A stretch of DNA of 64,000 nt from positions 1,355,001 through 1,419,000 of the forward strand of contig JARZZO010000013.1 in NCBI GenBank assembly GCA_030544215.1. The letters are read 5' to 3'. Under the pieces are notes generated by a model. It saw only the letters and a list, made by a program, of their open reading frames with translations, made no database searches and was not told where the DNA came from. This DNA comes from Zantedeschia hybrid cultivar (Eukaryota; Streptophyta; Magnoliopsida; Alismatales; Araceae). Shown here piece by piece: positions 11,164-25,500 of this stretch. Both the position numbers and the translations under genes were made by a program. The first letter of the stretch is position 1. The number at the start of each line of letters is the position of its first letter.

Positions 11164-14100
11164 GTAAGATGCATTTACTGTAAGGCAGCTCAGCATTGTT
11201 GCAAATTTGAAATTGAAGCTTTCCTCGTATCTATCATCAGGTCAGCATGAGAGGATCTTGGATTTCAATCAACGAATAGAAATAGCGATTGACATTGCTC
11301 ATGGCTTAACATACCTTCATTTATATGCAGGTAAAATCATAGTATTTCGTTAACTTATTTGTCAGATTTATTTTTGTTATCACACCACGTTTTACCTTCC
11401 ACAACCTATTTTAATATCCTCATAATATCATCCTTTCTTTTGTCCTACAAATTTGTAGAAACTAATATGTGTGATTCATCAACTTGGGATCTAATCAATC
11501 AGAGTCAGGTTGATCTTCTATATTCAGTCTTTAACAGTCAAACCAGCTCATTAAGTTGGCTTGAGTCAGATTTGGAGAGAGAGGTGGCTGGTATTCGAAG
11601 AGTAGCTAAGCTCCCCATTAAGATGATTCAATTTTCCATTCTAAGTTGCCAATGTTGTGTTCATATATGCAACCACTGTGCAGATCATCACATACGACAC
11701 TTATAGAGAACACTGATATCTAATGAAATTATTTATTAGGAAACCAAAATTTTCTGGATTTTCAAAGTGATGTAGTAGTAAACTATTAGATGTATACTTT
11801 TGATAGCCATAGTCAATGATCAATAAATAACTCAGGCAGGCTGGACATCACCACAAACTGGAGAGGTATATCTTGGGTCATCCTATCACGTGTAGATGGA
11901 AGATAGATATAGTTAAGTGAATGAGAAGTCATATTCCAGGAACAGCTAAGAGGCATCTGAAATATCCTCACTCACGTGGAGTAGATGTCAATGTCAATAT
12001 GTGAAACAGCTTGCCCAGATTAAAGTTGGATATCAATGGTTTGGGTGAAAGTTGAAAGATGGATGAATCATGTGGAATGAAATCGTACACTTCAAAGAAG
12101 GTTTTGGTCCAGGCAGGATTGCTTCTCCCTGCACCAAGAATGAAGACTTCTCCTGAATTAGTCATGAATCCAGTAGTGGTTTGTAAGCAAATGACTACGG
12201 AACATGATTTTCACATCTCAAAGAAACTCTAAAGGATGGTATGAGGATGATTCCATGTGCTTCAGATTGGAGCGTGCGTAAGTGACTGGATCATAGCACA
12301 GGCTACTCAAAGTAGTGCCCATGGCTTGGATGGTTCTCTGGCTTGGGTTGACACCTGAGCCAGGGCACCTGTCTGCATTTGTTTTGCCATGATAAGGCTG
12401 TTTCAATGCTGCAAAGCTTGGCATGGACTTTGCTCATTTTTTTTTTGTGCGAGGGGCACATAGATAGTGCATACAAGATTTACAAGATGCAATTCTTCAC
12501 CTAGGATAATGGAAAAAAACTAATCTGGCATTTACAAATGAAGCCAGTTAACCCTGATCTAACATCATGAATGCTTGTGTTCTCTCCATTTCAGTATGCT
12601 TCAGCATTCGTAATACTGGAACTTATATTGTTTGCATGCAGATCTTATAATTTTTTGTAGTTCTGGTGAAGTTCCTTTCTCTGTGACAGCCCTTGCTTGC
12701 TTTTGTCTCTAACATGATTATAATTAGGGGTGGCAACAAGCCATGCCAAACTTTAGCAGGCTTGAGCTCAGCTTGAGCTTTAGCCTGAGCCTGAGCCTGC
12801 TTCTAGCTCATGTTGTGGGCTCGATCTCTGCCTTATCTAGCATTTATAAAGCTTAAGGTTAGAGTCAGGCTGGGCCCACTAGGGGCCAAGTCCAAGAAAG
12901 TCCAGTTGTGGTTACCTTGAACCTAGTTCTAAGTATAATATTGAATCATTTGTTACATCTTTGTGGTGCATGTGGCAAATGAATATTGGAGTGCATATTT
13001 TCACATTTTCCAACTGTAAACGATTTGATATTCTTGTTTTGTCATGATGTACAATCCCACAATTCAAGAGCGATCATTGCTTCTGTTTGTCTTGCATTTT
13101 CTTTTCTCAATATCTTTCCTTTCTTTCTATTTGTTCTTTCCACCACTAGTTTTGGTTTTTGTAAATTGCATTACATAGATTTTCTACTTCAATATGCTTG
13201 TCATGCCTTTTAAGACTCCAGCGGAGGGTGGCTAATGCATATAGTTAGGGGGAAAAAAACATGGACAAGGTTTCCACCATGGTATATTGCGCCAAAATAA
13301 ATATTTTGCATCAAGTTGCACTATCATTCAGTAACTTGACCCAATTCTCATGTGACTATAATTGATCTGCAAATTGTTTGAGTTGTTTTGCTTGAATTTG
13401 ATGGGTTTTTCATGTCAGATCATCCCAACACTTGACACATAAGGTCAGTCATCCCAATTCGTCTGACCCATAACACACCCTTGCTGGGAATGGGGATGGT
13501 TTGCACTCTCCTTCAAGGCTGAATGGATGTGTCATTGTGATTTTTAATGCCACAGTGAATTTTCAAGTGCATGTATTCAGCCATTTCATCAGCTGCTTCG
13601 GTTCTCTTCATTTTATGGCTCTTTTGCACATTCATGATATTCAAGGAACACTCAGTGCATCCCTTTCATCGTCGTTCACTTCTACTTTCAGACTGAGCTT
13701 ATTTTGATACCGGCGTTGCTGATAGACCTAGCAAACAACTGCTTCACCACAGGCAATCACATATTCCCCTGTGTTGTTCTTATCTTGTGGTGCAGCAAGA
13801 AACACGACATTGTTTTCCATTTTAGTACTAGGGCAAAATATCATGCCAAGGCAGAGGACATTGTTGAATTACCATATCCCCTCAGTGATATTTGCGTCCT
13901 GATTGTTTGACTTCTTCCTCACTATTGAATTAGCATATCTCCTTGGTGATATTGACATCCTGATTATTTGACCTCTTCCAGTTATTCTTGATGAACAGAT
14001 TAGCATCCAAATCTATCATATTCTAGTCATCCACAAGGTACAAGCACAAGAAGCACAGCAAGAGAAATTGTCACTATGATCAAATCCTACACCTTCCATA

Positions 14101-17100
14101 TCTCCTATTGGAGGATATGTGGCTTTTGCCACCTTCCAAAAAATATCTCCTTTTGAAGGTCCACGTGGTAGGTTTGCTGACCAGAGTGTGCAACTGTTTC
14201 CTAGCTTCAATTTTCTTAGTAAACTTTTAACAGTTAAGCCAATGTGTGTTTGAGTACGTACAAGAACGTGCGTGGTTTTTTTTTTTTTTGGAGGGGGGGA
14301 AGGGTTTGGTTTGGGGTAGAGGTATGTGTGGCATATGTGTGATGATTAGTAATCTCACCTCGTTAATCCTGCGGTTATTGTTATTATTGTTAAAGATACA
14401 TGTAACTTGTGACTGGTTGAGTAAATATCTCATTTTTGGCGATGGTGTACCATGTTCTCATCCTATATTCAGAAAGCCAAACACACACATATTTCCTCAC
14501 ATTTTTCATGTCCTCTCCTATGAACCCTAGAGCATAAGAATGTTATCATGGTCTTGGAGGGATTTTTTAGGTTTTGGGAAAACCCTCTTTTTCTTGATTT
14601 TGGAAATTAGCCAAAGAAATTGGCATTCTAAGGCTTCAAAAATGTTGGATTGCATCCATGGGCCTTGGCCGATGTTCATTACATCGCGCGGTTGAATGAA
14701 AACTCTTGATTAACTACTTGCAGTGATGCCAAAAATATGCAAGTCTATGGATGAAAGCAAAATTTGAGGCAAGCCTAAAAGGTTTGCCATAGTCTATGAT
14801 AGAGTTTAAAAGGTTTATAACAGTTTTATGTGGTTTTGGATTGATTCCGGGTGTTTTTAGTAAAAAGAGTATTGTGTACTTTTGAAAGGTTTAAGGATAT
14901 ATGGGTATTATGGTCGTTTTGGGGTTTGAGATGCGTTTTGATGGATTGGGGGGGGGGGGAGTTAACCCTTGGGGTATGTTTCTAGATAATTTAAAGTGTT
15001 TTTAGGGTCAAAGAACTTTGGTCATTCTGAGAAGGTTTAGGATTTTAAAAGTATTCAGTGTGTTTTTAAGTGATCTTATTTTTTTAAGGGTTTTTATGAT
15101 TTTCAATGATTTTTTTAGTGTGTTCAAGCCTTAAGGGTATTTTTGTTGACCATCTTTTAAAGTTTTGAGTGTGTTAATGTGTTTTAGACGATCTTTACAT
15201 TTTTTATATGTTTTGTGATTTTGAATGATTTTTGGATGTTGAGGATATTTTTTGTAATTTTAACCATTTTTGATGGTTTAGAGGGTACCCTGGTCAAGTG
15301 TGAATTTTACATTTTTTGGGATTTTCTGTGATTTTTAAAATGTTTTATAGTTTAAGGGGCATTTTGTTAATTTTTAGTTGGTTAGGAGGTTGAATGGGTG
15401 CTTAGGGGTTCTAAGGGTGTGTCTTTTATGGGCATCAAGTTTTTTATTCGTGTCATGGGAATTAAGAACAAGTTGGACATTTGATTAGTTCGTTAAGTCT
15501 TGCATGTTAAGTTCAGTGTTCAATGTTGAGGGTTATAGGACTTGATTTGACTTAAATTGTGAAGGTAAGGTGTTTGGACCTCACCTGGATCTCTCCTATC
15601 ATATTTTTATTTCCTTTGGTGTTTTATTTGGAGAAATATAGGTCGGTTTTATTCTTTTATTTCTTGGACTATGAGAGCTTGAGATTAGCCCTTAGGGAGT
15701 CCGGGACTTCGGATCAGGCGAAGATCCAAGTATATGACTTCTTTCCACTGACCTCAGTCAGTGTTAATAACGTCGATCAACTACTCGACAATCATTGATT
15801 AACCGTTCGTTGATGCCTTTGTAACATACAACACTACATGCAGCACATGCATATGAAGATATGTTTTAGGTTGAGCCTTTGTCCTCGTCCAAGCTTAGGA
15901 TAGGCTTATGGTAGGTTGGGAGACTTTTAAAGGGTTTTGGATTGATTATGAGTTATCTGGATTGATCCCGGGTATTTTAAACTTATAAGGGTATTTTCAT
16001 AATTATGTCAAATTGAAGTATATAGAGGCATTATGGTCATTTTAGGGCTGGAAAGGAGTTTTAGTGATTTAAGAAGGTTTTAAGACCTTAGGAGACATTT
16101 TTAAGTTATTCTGGACATGTTTGAGTTAGAGGGGTATTTTGTTATTTTGGATCAATGTGGGTTTTATGGGTGATTAGCGTATTTTTGCTGATTTAATATT
16201 TTTTTATGATTTTTCTAGAATTGTTAATCATTGTTTGGTGTGTTAGGGGTATTTTGGTAATTTTAGCCTTTAATTAAGGTTTCGAGGGTATTTAGGGTAT
16301 GTTGAGGGCTTTTACATTTCTGGATTTTTATCTGATTTCTACTGATTTTTTCCTGATTTTACTAATTTTTATAAGTAGTGGGGTATTTTTGTTATTTAGG
16401 ATTAATTTCATACTTAGATGAGTTATTAAAGGTTATGGTAATGTGTATAGGTTGTTGAGGCTATGGTTTTGGGTGTTTTATTAACCGAGTGTAGGTTCAT
16501 GCTTATGTATGTCTTAGGGCTTATATGGGTTTGGGGAAAGGCCAAGGGCATTCATATTATTAGGGTATGGGCTGTTAGGTATATAATTAATTATACATAA
16601 CTAATTACATGCATGATAAATTAGATGCGTAACTAATTAGATGTATGCTTATGTTTATACACATAAAGACGTGCATGCACATGGTTGGCAGTATCGGCTG
16701 ATACCGATACGTATCGGTATCGGCCGGGACCGGTACCGATACCCCCCAGATCGGCCGATACCGATCTTTATAGTAAAAAGAATAAGAAAATTTTTATTAA
16801 TTTTTTATTGGCCGGTACCGGTACCGATACCGAGATTGCCATCCTTGTGCATGCATCAAATAGTAGAACAACATAGGCAGCATACTATTTCATTCTATTA
16901 AAAATTCGGCGTAGTACTTTTTTGCCGGATTTACAACAAAATTTCGGCAGAGTTTTCGCTTAAGAGAACCTTAAAAGGGAACCTAAAAGACTTATCCTTC
17001 TCAGCACGCTTGAACTTGTGTGGAGCACAAAGTTTGTATCTTTAAACCGATAGAGTTTCCCCTTAGGAGCTATGGCCCAATGGGCATGTGTCCCTTCGCA

Positions 17101-19514
17101 TTCCCATGGGGGGTATTTAGGGCATAAAAAGTCCAACGGTGGGGGTTGCCACCATGAAAAATTAAGAGAGTGAGAGAGGGCCAAGAGAGATGGGAAGAGG
17201 GCTAGTGGGTACCCCCACCTGTTGGCACCGGTGGGGGTTGGCAACACCCCACCTGTTGGCACCGGTGGGGGGTGCCACCAGTTTAAGGAACTGGTGGCCA
17301 TCCCCATCCCTCCCCTCCTTTCTTTTTTGCTCCCCTTTCTAGCTGCATTAAATGAAGGCGCCTCATTTATTCCCCTCTCTTTAAAATGTGGGAAAAAGGA
17401 CTCCCAATAATTGGCCATTAATTATTTCGTTAGTGGAGAACCCACTAGTATGGGGAGCCCAAATGGGCATTAACCCCGTTAATTAAAGGTCATAAAAGGC
17501 CATTAGCCCTCTCTCTCTCCCTCTCCCCATTTTGAATTTTAAATGGGGGGGGGGGGAGGGAGGGAGAGGGACCCCACCGGTTTCCCTTCTTGGAGAGAAC
17601 CGGTGGGGACCCCCACTGGTCCCTCCTCTTCCTACTTCCATTATTTAAGAGAGAGAGGGGGGACCACTTGAGATATTTTGTCCCATTGTGACTGCCTTGC
17701 TTTTTTTTGTGGGCTCATTTGAATTGGTTCTTGGCCTATTTAAGGCTGATTTTGGACTGAGCATTGGCTCATTTTAGACTGCACATTTGGGGGCCCATTT
17801 GGATGCTTATTGGGCCCTTATTGAGCTGTCCCTGAGCCCCTATTAAAGACATATCGGACTATGTATCAGGTCCGTGTTGGAGGCATATTGGGCTGTCTAT
17901 TAGGCCCACATTGAAGGCATATTGGGCTGTCTACTAGACCCATACCGGAGGCATATTGGGCTGCATATCAAGCCTGTATTGGAGGTATATATTGGGCTGT
18001 CTTGAAGGGGTCTTGGGCTGCATATAGGGCCTTCTTTTGTACAGCATATCGGGCCTGATCTTGGGCTGTCTTGGCTTTTTGGACAGGCGCATCGAGGTCT
18101 CGAGAGAGCCTCTATATTGAGGTATTCTCCTCACCTTCTTCTCTTTTCATGCCTGCACACACATACTACATAATTGCATGTGTGTACGTATGTCTTCTTT
18201 TGTATCCCATGACAATATGCATATATGCATGTTAGACATCTTTGTCATGCATGGACATATTTTGGGCCAACATAAGGGCAATTTAGTCATTGGGTCAGAA
18301 TCAAATAAAGGGACTAGGACCTTGGCTTAGTTTATTGGGCTTTTTCTGGAATTTAGTCAAGTATCGGACACATTCATCAAACATTGTGGACTTAGTTAGG
18401 TTAGTCTATTGGGCTTTGCTGGAATTTATCCAAGTATCAGACACATTCATCAAACATCGTGGGCTTGGATTTGTCTTAAGTCCACTAAACAATACACCTT
18501 AATGGATGTTAATTAAGAATGCAAAGAGGTGATGAACCCACATAAGATGAGATCCATTAGGAATCCTTCAGTGAACTTACGACGATTGACTTAAGATTCA
18601 TCAAAGGATAGTGACTTAATCCATATAGACCAAAGATAAGGATAACAGACTTATGGGAGTCCACTGATTATCCTTTAAGTCAATATTCTTTAATGGATCC
18701 AAGTAGGACCTGTCCAAGACCCACTAGATCCATTTAGGCTCTCAGACTTTATTCAATTTGGGTAGACCCTATTAAAATCTGTAAGAATTAATGGGTTAAG
18801 ACTTGAATCAGTTTGGGTAGACCCAATTAAAATCTAAAAGAATTAATGGGTTGTAATGGACTCAATAAGGACCAATGTGGACAAGGATGGTAGTACCGGT
18901 ATTGGAAGGTACTGATAACGATACGTACTAGTATCAGTATCGACCGTATCGGCCGGTATCGGGTCTATTTTGGCCCAATACCGGGACAATATTGGCCGGT
19001 ATTGGTCCATTCAATATGGTATTGGTACCCACCGATACCGATACATATCAGTATCAGCCAGCCGATACTGCCAACGATGAATGTGGATCCACAAACATGA
19101 AATATCGCAATGATGCAAGTTATATGGATCAGAGAAGAGCTTATTACGAAAGCTTATCAACAATTACAATGAACAAATGCAGAACACCTAGTGTTCTTCA
19201 AGAACTTGAAGCTAGCTCTTGGGTCTCTTCACTTGTCTTCTTGATCTCCTCTCCTTGAGGACCCTAGGGGGGCATCTATAGTGGCCATGGGTAGCAGCCA
19301 GCCAAGGTCCAAGAATGGAGACAGTGGGGGTGAAGGGAATTCCACCGTTTCTATTTTACTTTTCCTCCCTTTCTTCCCCACCTCCTTCTTTCTATCTTCC
19401 TCCTTTTAGGCCAGTGGGGTTAGAGGAAACATGGTGCAGAAGAAAAGAGTCTACATTGGACTCTCTTGTGTAAGAAGAATCCCCCTGGTAAGGGTTTAGT
19501 TTCCTTTTTTTCCT

Positions 19515-19551
<37 letters not shown>

Positions 19552-22500
19552 AAGAGTATGCATGCTCCTTTTGTGTGCATCAGAGAAAGACCCCCGGTAG
19601 AGGGATGCAGGTGGGTCCCGGCATCTCTCTTTCTCTTCCACGCCTCTTCCGCTTCTTCTTGTCTTTTTTTTCTGCTTCTCTTTTCCTTTTTATTCTTTTT
19701 TTTGCCCTTCTCTTGTTGCTTGCATTGTTTCCTTACTCTGCCAGATCTACCAGACAACCAGAGAGTCCCTCTGTTTGCTCTGCTCTTATTTATTTATTTG
19801 TTCAATACATGGTATTGGAATGCCGACCAATTTTCCTTTTATGTCTCTTTCAGTGATACCACTGGACAATTTATGAGGGATCTTGTTGTGCACCTTCCAC
19901 GTTCATGTCTATAGCCTAGTAGATTGGCCTAGACATGCAAGGCATCACAGATCTCGGCATGAGCACCTGGCCCCATATATATAGGCTGGGGGCACCTTCG
20001 AAGTCCCAACTACCGACTTTCAGTGATGCCCCTAAGCAAAGATTGTATTTCTAATAAGATTAGGTGTTCTGTTTTTGTCACAGAACCATTGTTTCATGCG
20101 TATAAAGTGAAATGACAAGGGTAAAAAGATTTGGATGGGAGAGTAGGGAACGAGGAATTCTAAGTTGCAACTCAGGAGTGGGAGCATCAAGTGAATTTGG
20201 GAGCAGGGTCGATGGCAAAATGAGTGGACCCTTTTTCTACGGAATGAACTGTTCCTCATTAAAGAAAACTGCACATGGACAGAAGATAAAGTACTCGTAT
20301 GGGAATCCAATACTCTGTTTTTGTCACCGGCTTTTGTTTCACGCTTATAAAGTGAAATGACAAAGGAGAAAAAGATTTGATCAAGTGGGAACAGGAACTG
20401 CAACAGAAATGAGATGGGAGACTGGGGAACAAGGAATTCTAAGTTGCAACTCAGTTCTTCCTTGGGAGTTAGGAGTGGGAGCATCAAGTGAATTTGGGAG
20501 CAGGGTCAATGGGTGAATGAGCAGACGCTGCTTCCAAGGAATGAACTGTTCCTCCTTAAAGGAAACTGCACATGGACAGAAGCTGAAGTACTTGTATGGG
20601 AATCCAAAGAGATTCAGGGACTTTATAATCCTAATCAATTAATAAGTACCACAATCCTGCTTCCAAGTTATTACTGCTATTTGCAGGCTAGTATTTTCTA
20701 GCTCTAATTCTTGACACACTTACAGGGCCTGTTTTGCAGCCAATTTAATAATGGATAACTTCGTGGCATGCTTAAATCTGATTAATCATCATATACATCT
20801 TAGTAGGTCGGAGAAAAGGATTTATGTGTGCAGTGCTTGATGTATAAACTTATTTTCTATCCAGGGGATTTTCACAAGTAGGATTGAGGAAATGATAGGA
20901 AAGAGTCAACATTTATTTGTATCTTGTAACCTATATATCTATGCAGTAGCTTCAAGAGTTCATATTAGAGATAAGAAGTATGTGTATGTTCACTTTAATT
21001 GCTTAAAGTATCAATTATATTTACAAGTGACATTTCATTTTTAAGCTTAAAGATTGTCAAGGACCATGGAAATTGCTGATATCAAGTAAATGTATTTAAT
21101 TGTTATCCAACCATATGTAGAAAATGATAATAACTGCTCTCTTCTAATGCATTTTTCCTATTTCTGCAGTAGCAGTTGGGAAAATCAGGTTGGATACTCA
21201 GTTACAAAATCTCCAAAATCTGTGGATCAATATCTGGTGGTTTGCTGTATCATACCGGATCGGGCCAACTCGTACAAGTCGACTCATATGTGGGCCGACC
21301 CTAGTCGCTAGCACACTTGACTTGTACGAGTTGGTGCGATCCGGTGTGATAGACCCTGATCCAACACAATATGCACTGAAATACGTAGGTTTTGGTCTGC
21401 TGCATTCCTGTTCATACAGAAGACGGCAGCCGGAGCCTTCGAAGCGTTCCCCCTTCCTCTTTCCCTCTTCTCTCTCCCTTTTTCTTGAGGGTTTCGGTAG
21501 ATCGAAGGTCTTGAAGGTGATTTTCTTGAAGGAGAAGGTTTTGAAGCCTTGAAAGCAGTGACAAATAAATGAGAGATTTGTCAAATAAAAAAACAAAAAT
21601 TGGCCTGAACCAGCCTGAATCAGCCCGATCCGTGCTAGTCAGAGCGAGTCAGCCCGAGTTGGATCGGATCCGACTTGTATCTGGTCGAACCTGATCCGAT
21701 CCGGATCCACGAGTCAGCGAACCTTGGGAGAAACCTGCTCAAATTTAAACACTTAAATCAGATTGGAATCTAATCCATGAAAGGTCTATCGGATAAAGTC
21801 TGATCATACCTTTTGGGATCCTTGTTGCCTTCCAGCCTGCCCCCACCTTTATGCCATCCATCCCCATCCATCATGCACGGTCAGTGGTAGGACCCCACCG
21901 ACTGCAGAAGCGCTTTTCCTGGTATAGTGGTTCTAGCAACTAGATCATATCCACATGCTCATCCAGATCATCCCCTACGGCTACCCCAGCCACTCAAATT
22001 CCCTAATTTAACTCACAGAAGACCAGGATTTTTCCCTGGCTTTTCCTTCCCCTCTTCTGTGATTAGGTGGCTTTGATTCAACTATTTCACCCAACTCGCC
22101 TGAGTATGCTCATTGCCTTAGTTGATTGCTGCTACACCTTTCCCTTCTTGCGTGGCCATTTATTTTCTCCTCTTCCTGGTTTTTTTCCCCTTTTCCACAG
22201 ATTTTCTACAGGGTATCTGTGAAGGTGAGGAGACTTTTGGGTGGGGGAAGGGAATGGATAGGTGGTGTCAGATGTGAAATCACATCCCAAAAAAATCCAA
22301 GGACATGCATCCAATCCATAAATAACATTATGATCCAAACTTATACTACTCTAGATTAACATTTGTTAAGCACGGATCTATTGAATTAGATGTGGATATC
22401 ATAAATTTGCATTCTTACATACATTTTTTTTTGAAGGTGACATTAAGTCACATTTCATAGAGTAAAAAGAGGATTACAAGGAGAATGAATAGCCCAAGGG

Positions 22501-25500
22501 CCAACACCTTCAGGATCGGACAAACCCCGTCCTGAACCCCAACAACCTAAGAAAAGCTAAAAATTACAATGATGTTTTATCAAGCCAATAAAACAAAACC
22601 ACACTAAGAGCTGCCTATCAGGAGATCATATCCTTCCACTTCCTGGCCTTTTCAAAAAAACCAGAACTCCCCTTCTTCAGGATACCAGCAGCCCGTCCCC
22701 AATCTTCCACCCATCTAAAAGTAATCCTCAGCAGATCATTGGAGCTTCTATATTGATCATTGAATTTCCTTCTGTTTCTTTCACACCATATGGCCCACAA
22801 AAGGGCCGGACAAATCAAGAACCACAATTGTTTGAGATCTTTGTATGGACAATTAATGCTCCACCAATGAAGGAGATCCAACACAGAAGATTGCTCTACC
22901 CAATTGATTCCAAATAGTCTACACATAATCTTCCACTGTATGATAATAATACCGCAGCCACAGAATAGATGCTTTTGATCCTCCTCAAAAAGAGCACAAT
23001 AAACACACGAGAAGCTCCCAGAGATGTGTAATTTCTTAGCCCTCTTTCCCGTAAGAATTCTGCACCAAGCAAGCTTCCACAGGAAAATTTTGATCTTATT
23101 AGGAAGGTGATTAGACCAAACTAACTCTTTCCACCACACCCTAATTCCACCATCATTCAACATTTGAGCCATGGAATTGACCGAGAACTGTCCATTGTTG
23201 GTCCATCTCCAATTTCTTTTGTCTTGCACCTCACCAAAAATTCTGACTTCACTGATGGTGTTGATTAGCAATACTAGTTCTTCTGCTTCCTCATCCGTGG
23301 GATTCCTTCTCAAAGGCAAGTTGATCTGCCCTGCATCTATATTGCATAACACTTCCTCTACTGTAGCTTCTTGGTGGAGGGTTATGTTGAAGATATTGCT
23401 GAAAAGCTTTGAAAGGGTCATATTGGAACACCATTTATCTCTCCAAAACTGTGTATCCCTCCCATTTCCCACCTGAATAGTACTCGAAATATCCATGAAT
23501 TCAGCACATCTAACAATATTCTTCCAGATTGAAGACATATTGTAGGTGGTTGAAGGATAAAAATTCCATTTGTTTTCACCTTGGAAATAAAGATCCTTCA
23601 CAATCACAGCCCACAGTGCATTCGGATGTTCTCCCCTTCTCCACAACCATTTAGCTAGCATTGCTTTGTTAAAAGTAGCCACACCACAGAGGCCAATTCC
23701 TCCTTGCTCCTTGCTTTTGCAAACATTGCTCCATTTGATCAAATGTATACCTCTCTTTTCCCTTTTCCCTCCTGACCAAAAAAAGGAACTTCGAATTGCT
23801 TCAATGATTTTTTCTACTGCTCGAGGTATCTTGAATATAGAAGCATGGTAAATTGCCAAAGATGAAAGAACCGATTTTGACAATATCATTTTCCCTCCTC
23901 CTGAAAGAAAGTTACCTTTCCATCCTTCCAATCTACTCTCAAATTTCTTAATTAAACCATCCCAATCTCTCACCCTTAAGTTTCCATCTGATAAGGGCAG
24001 ACCCAAATATTTAATAGGGAACATATTCACTCTGCACTTAAAGGAATTTGCAATCTCCAAAAGGCTAGGCTGCGGCACATTCAAACCCACTATTTCTGAT
24101 TTCTCATAGTTGATCCTCAGTCCTGTGATAAGTTCTATCAAGATAAGCAAACTTTTGATATTCTGGATATCCTCCTTGCTTCCTGAAGAGAACAATAGCG
24201 TATCATCAGCAAACTGAAGATGAGATAAGTGAATGTTGCTCCTGCCTATTCTGAATCCCTCAATAAGGCCTAGTTGAACAGCATTATCCCAAAGAGAGCT
24301 AAAAATCTGTCCAATAAGCAAAAACAGAAACGGAGACAATGGATCTCCCTGCCTAAGGCCTCTTGAACTGCTGAAATATCCACACGGTTCTCTATTGATC
24401 AAAACAGAAAACTTAGAGGATGAAATACAGCTCATTATCCATCTAACCCATCTTTCATTGAAACCCATGAGGATCATTGTTTTTTTAAGACAATTCCAGT
24501 TGATTCTATCATAAGCCTTCTCAAAGTCAAGCTTCAATAACACTCCTTGCTTATTTCTGATCTTGTAATGATGTATAACCTCATAAGCTGTCATAAAGTT
24601 ATCTAGTATAAATCTACCTTGCATAAATGCTGATTGATTAATGCCCACAAGTTTATGTATCACCTTCTTAATTCGGGTTGCTAGGATCTTGGCAATAACC
24701 TTATAGCATCCATTGAGTAAGCTAATGGGCCGAAAATCTGTCACTCTTTCCGCTCCTTCTGTCTTAGGAATAAGAACAACATATGTAGCATTAACCGCTC
24801 TAATCCTTTCCGGCCTGTCATAAAATTCCTGCACTAGGTTAACCAAATCATCTTTAATAACATCCCAAAAGAATTGATAGAACCCCAGTGAAAATCCGTC
24901 TGGACCCGGAGCTTTATTAGGATCCATACTGAAAACAGCCATTCTAACTTCCTCCTCCACAAAGGGCTCACTCAACTTAACAGCTTCTGAATCAACTAAC
25001 TTGGGAAGTAATCCATCTTGTATGTGGGGTCTCATCAGAAAATCTTCTGAGAAAAGATTTCTGAAGAAATCCACAAATCTGTTTTTGATCTCCTCGGGGT
25101 CTTCAATGACACTATCTTCTTCTTTGACATGATCAATAGACAAGTATCTTCTTTTAGCACTAGCCATGGCATGGAAGAAAGAAGAGTTTTTATCACCTTC
25201 CTTTAGCCAATGCTCCTTGGCTCTTTGTTTCCAACCAATTTCTTCTTTCAAAAGTTCTTCATTGTAATTCTTCCGGAACTCCTTCAAAGAATGAATCTCT
25301 TTATTGGACAGGTCAGCAACCTCACTTTTCAATTCTAGTTCTTCAATGCTGCTCATCAATTTCTGCCTTTTTTCCTTTTCCTTTCCACAATTCTGGTTAG
25401 ACCATTGTCTCAAACAATTCCTTATCCATTTCAGCTTGCCCATTAAATTAAGCACTGCAGAATTTACCTTTGGTGCTTGCTGCCACCAATTACCAACCAT

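Noticed and set aside
11359..11706. 115-codon frame just after kinase exon b
   Set aside because: It reads intron sequence past a good donor at 11331; the true continuation is exon c at 44761.
16641..16901. Open frames with RYRYPPDRPIPI-like repeats
   Set aside because: They are translations of the palindromic GATACCGATACG motifs of a hAT MITE.
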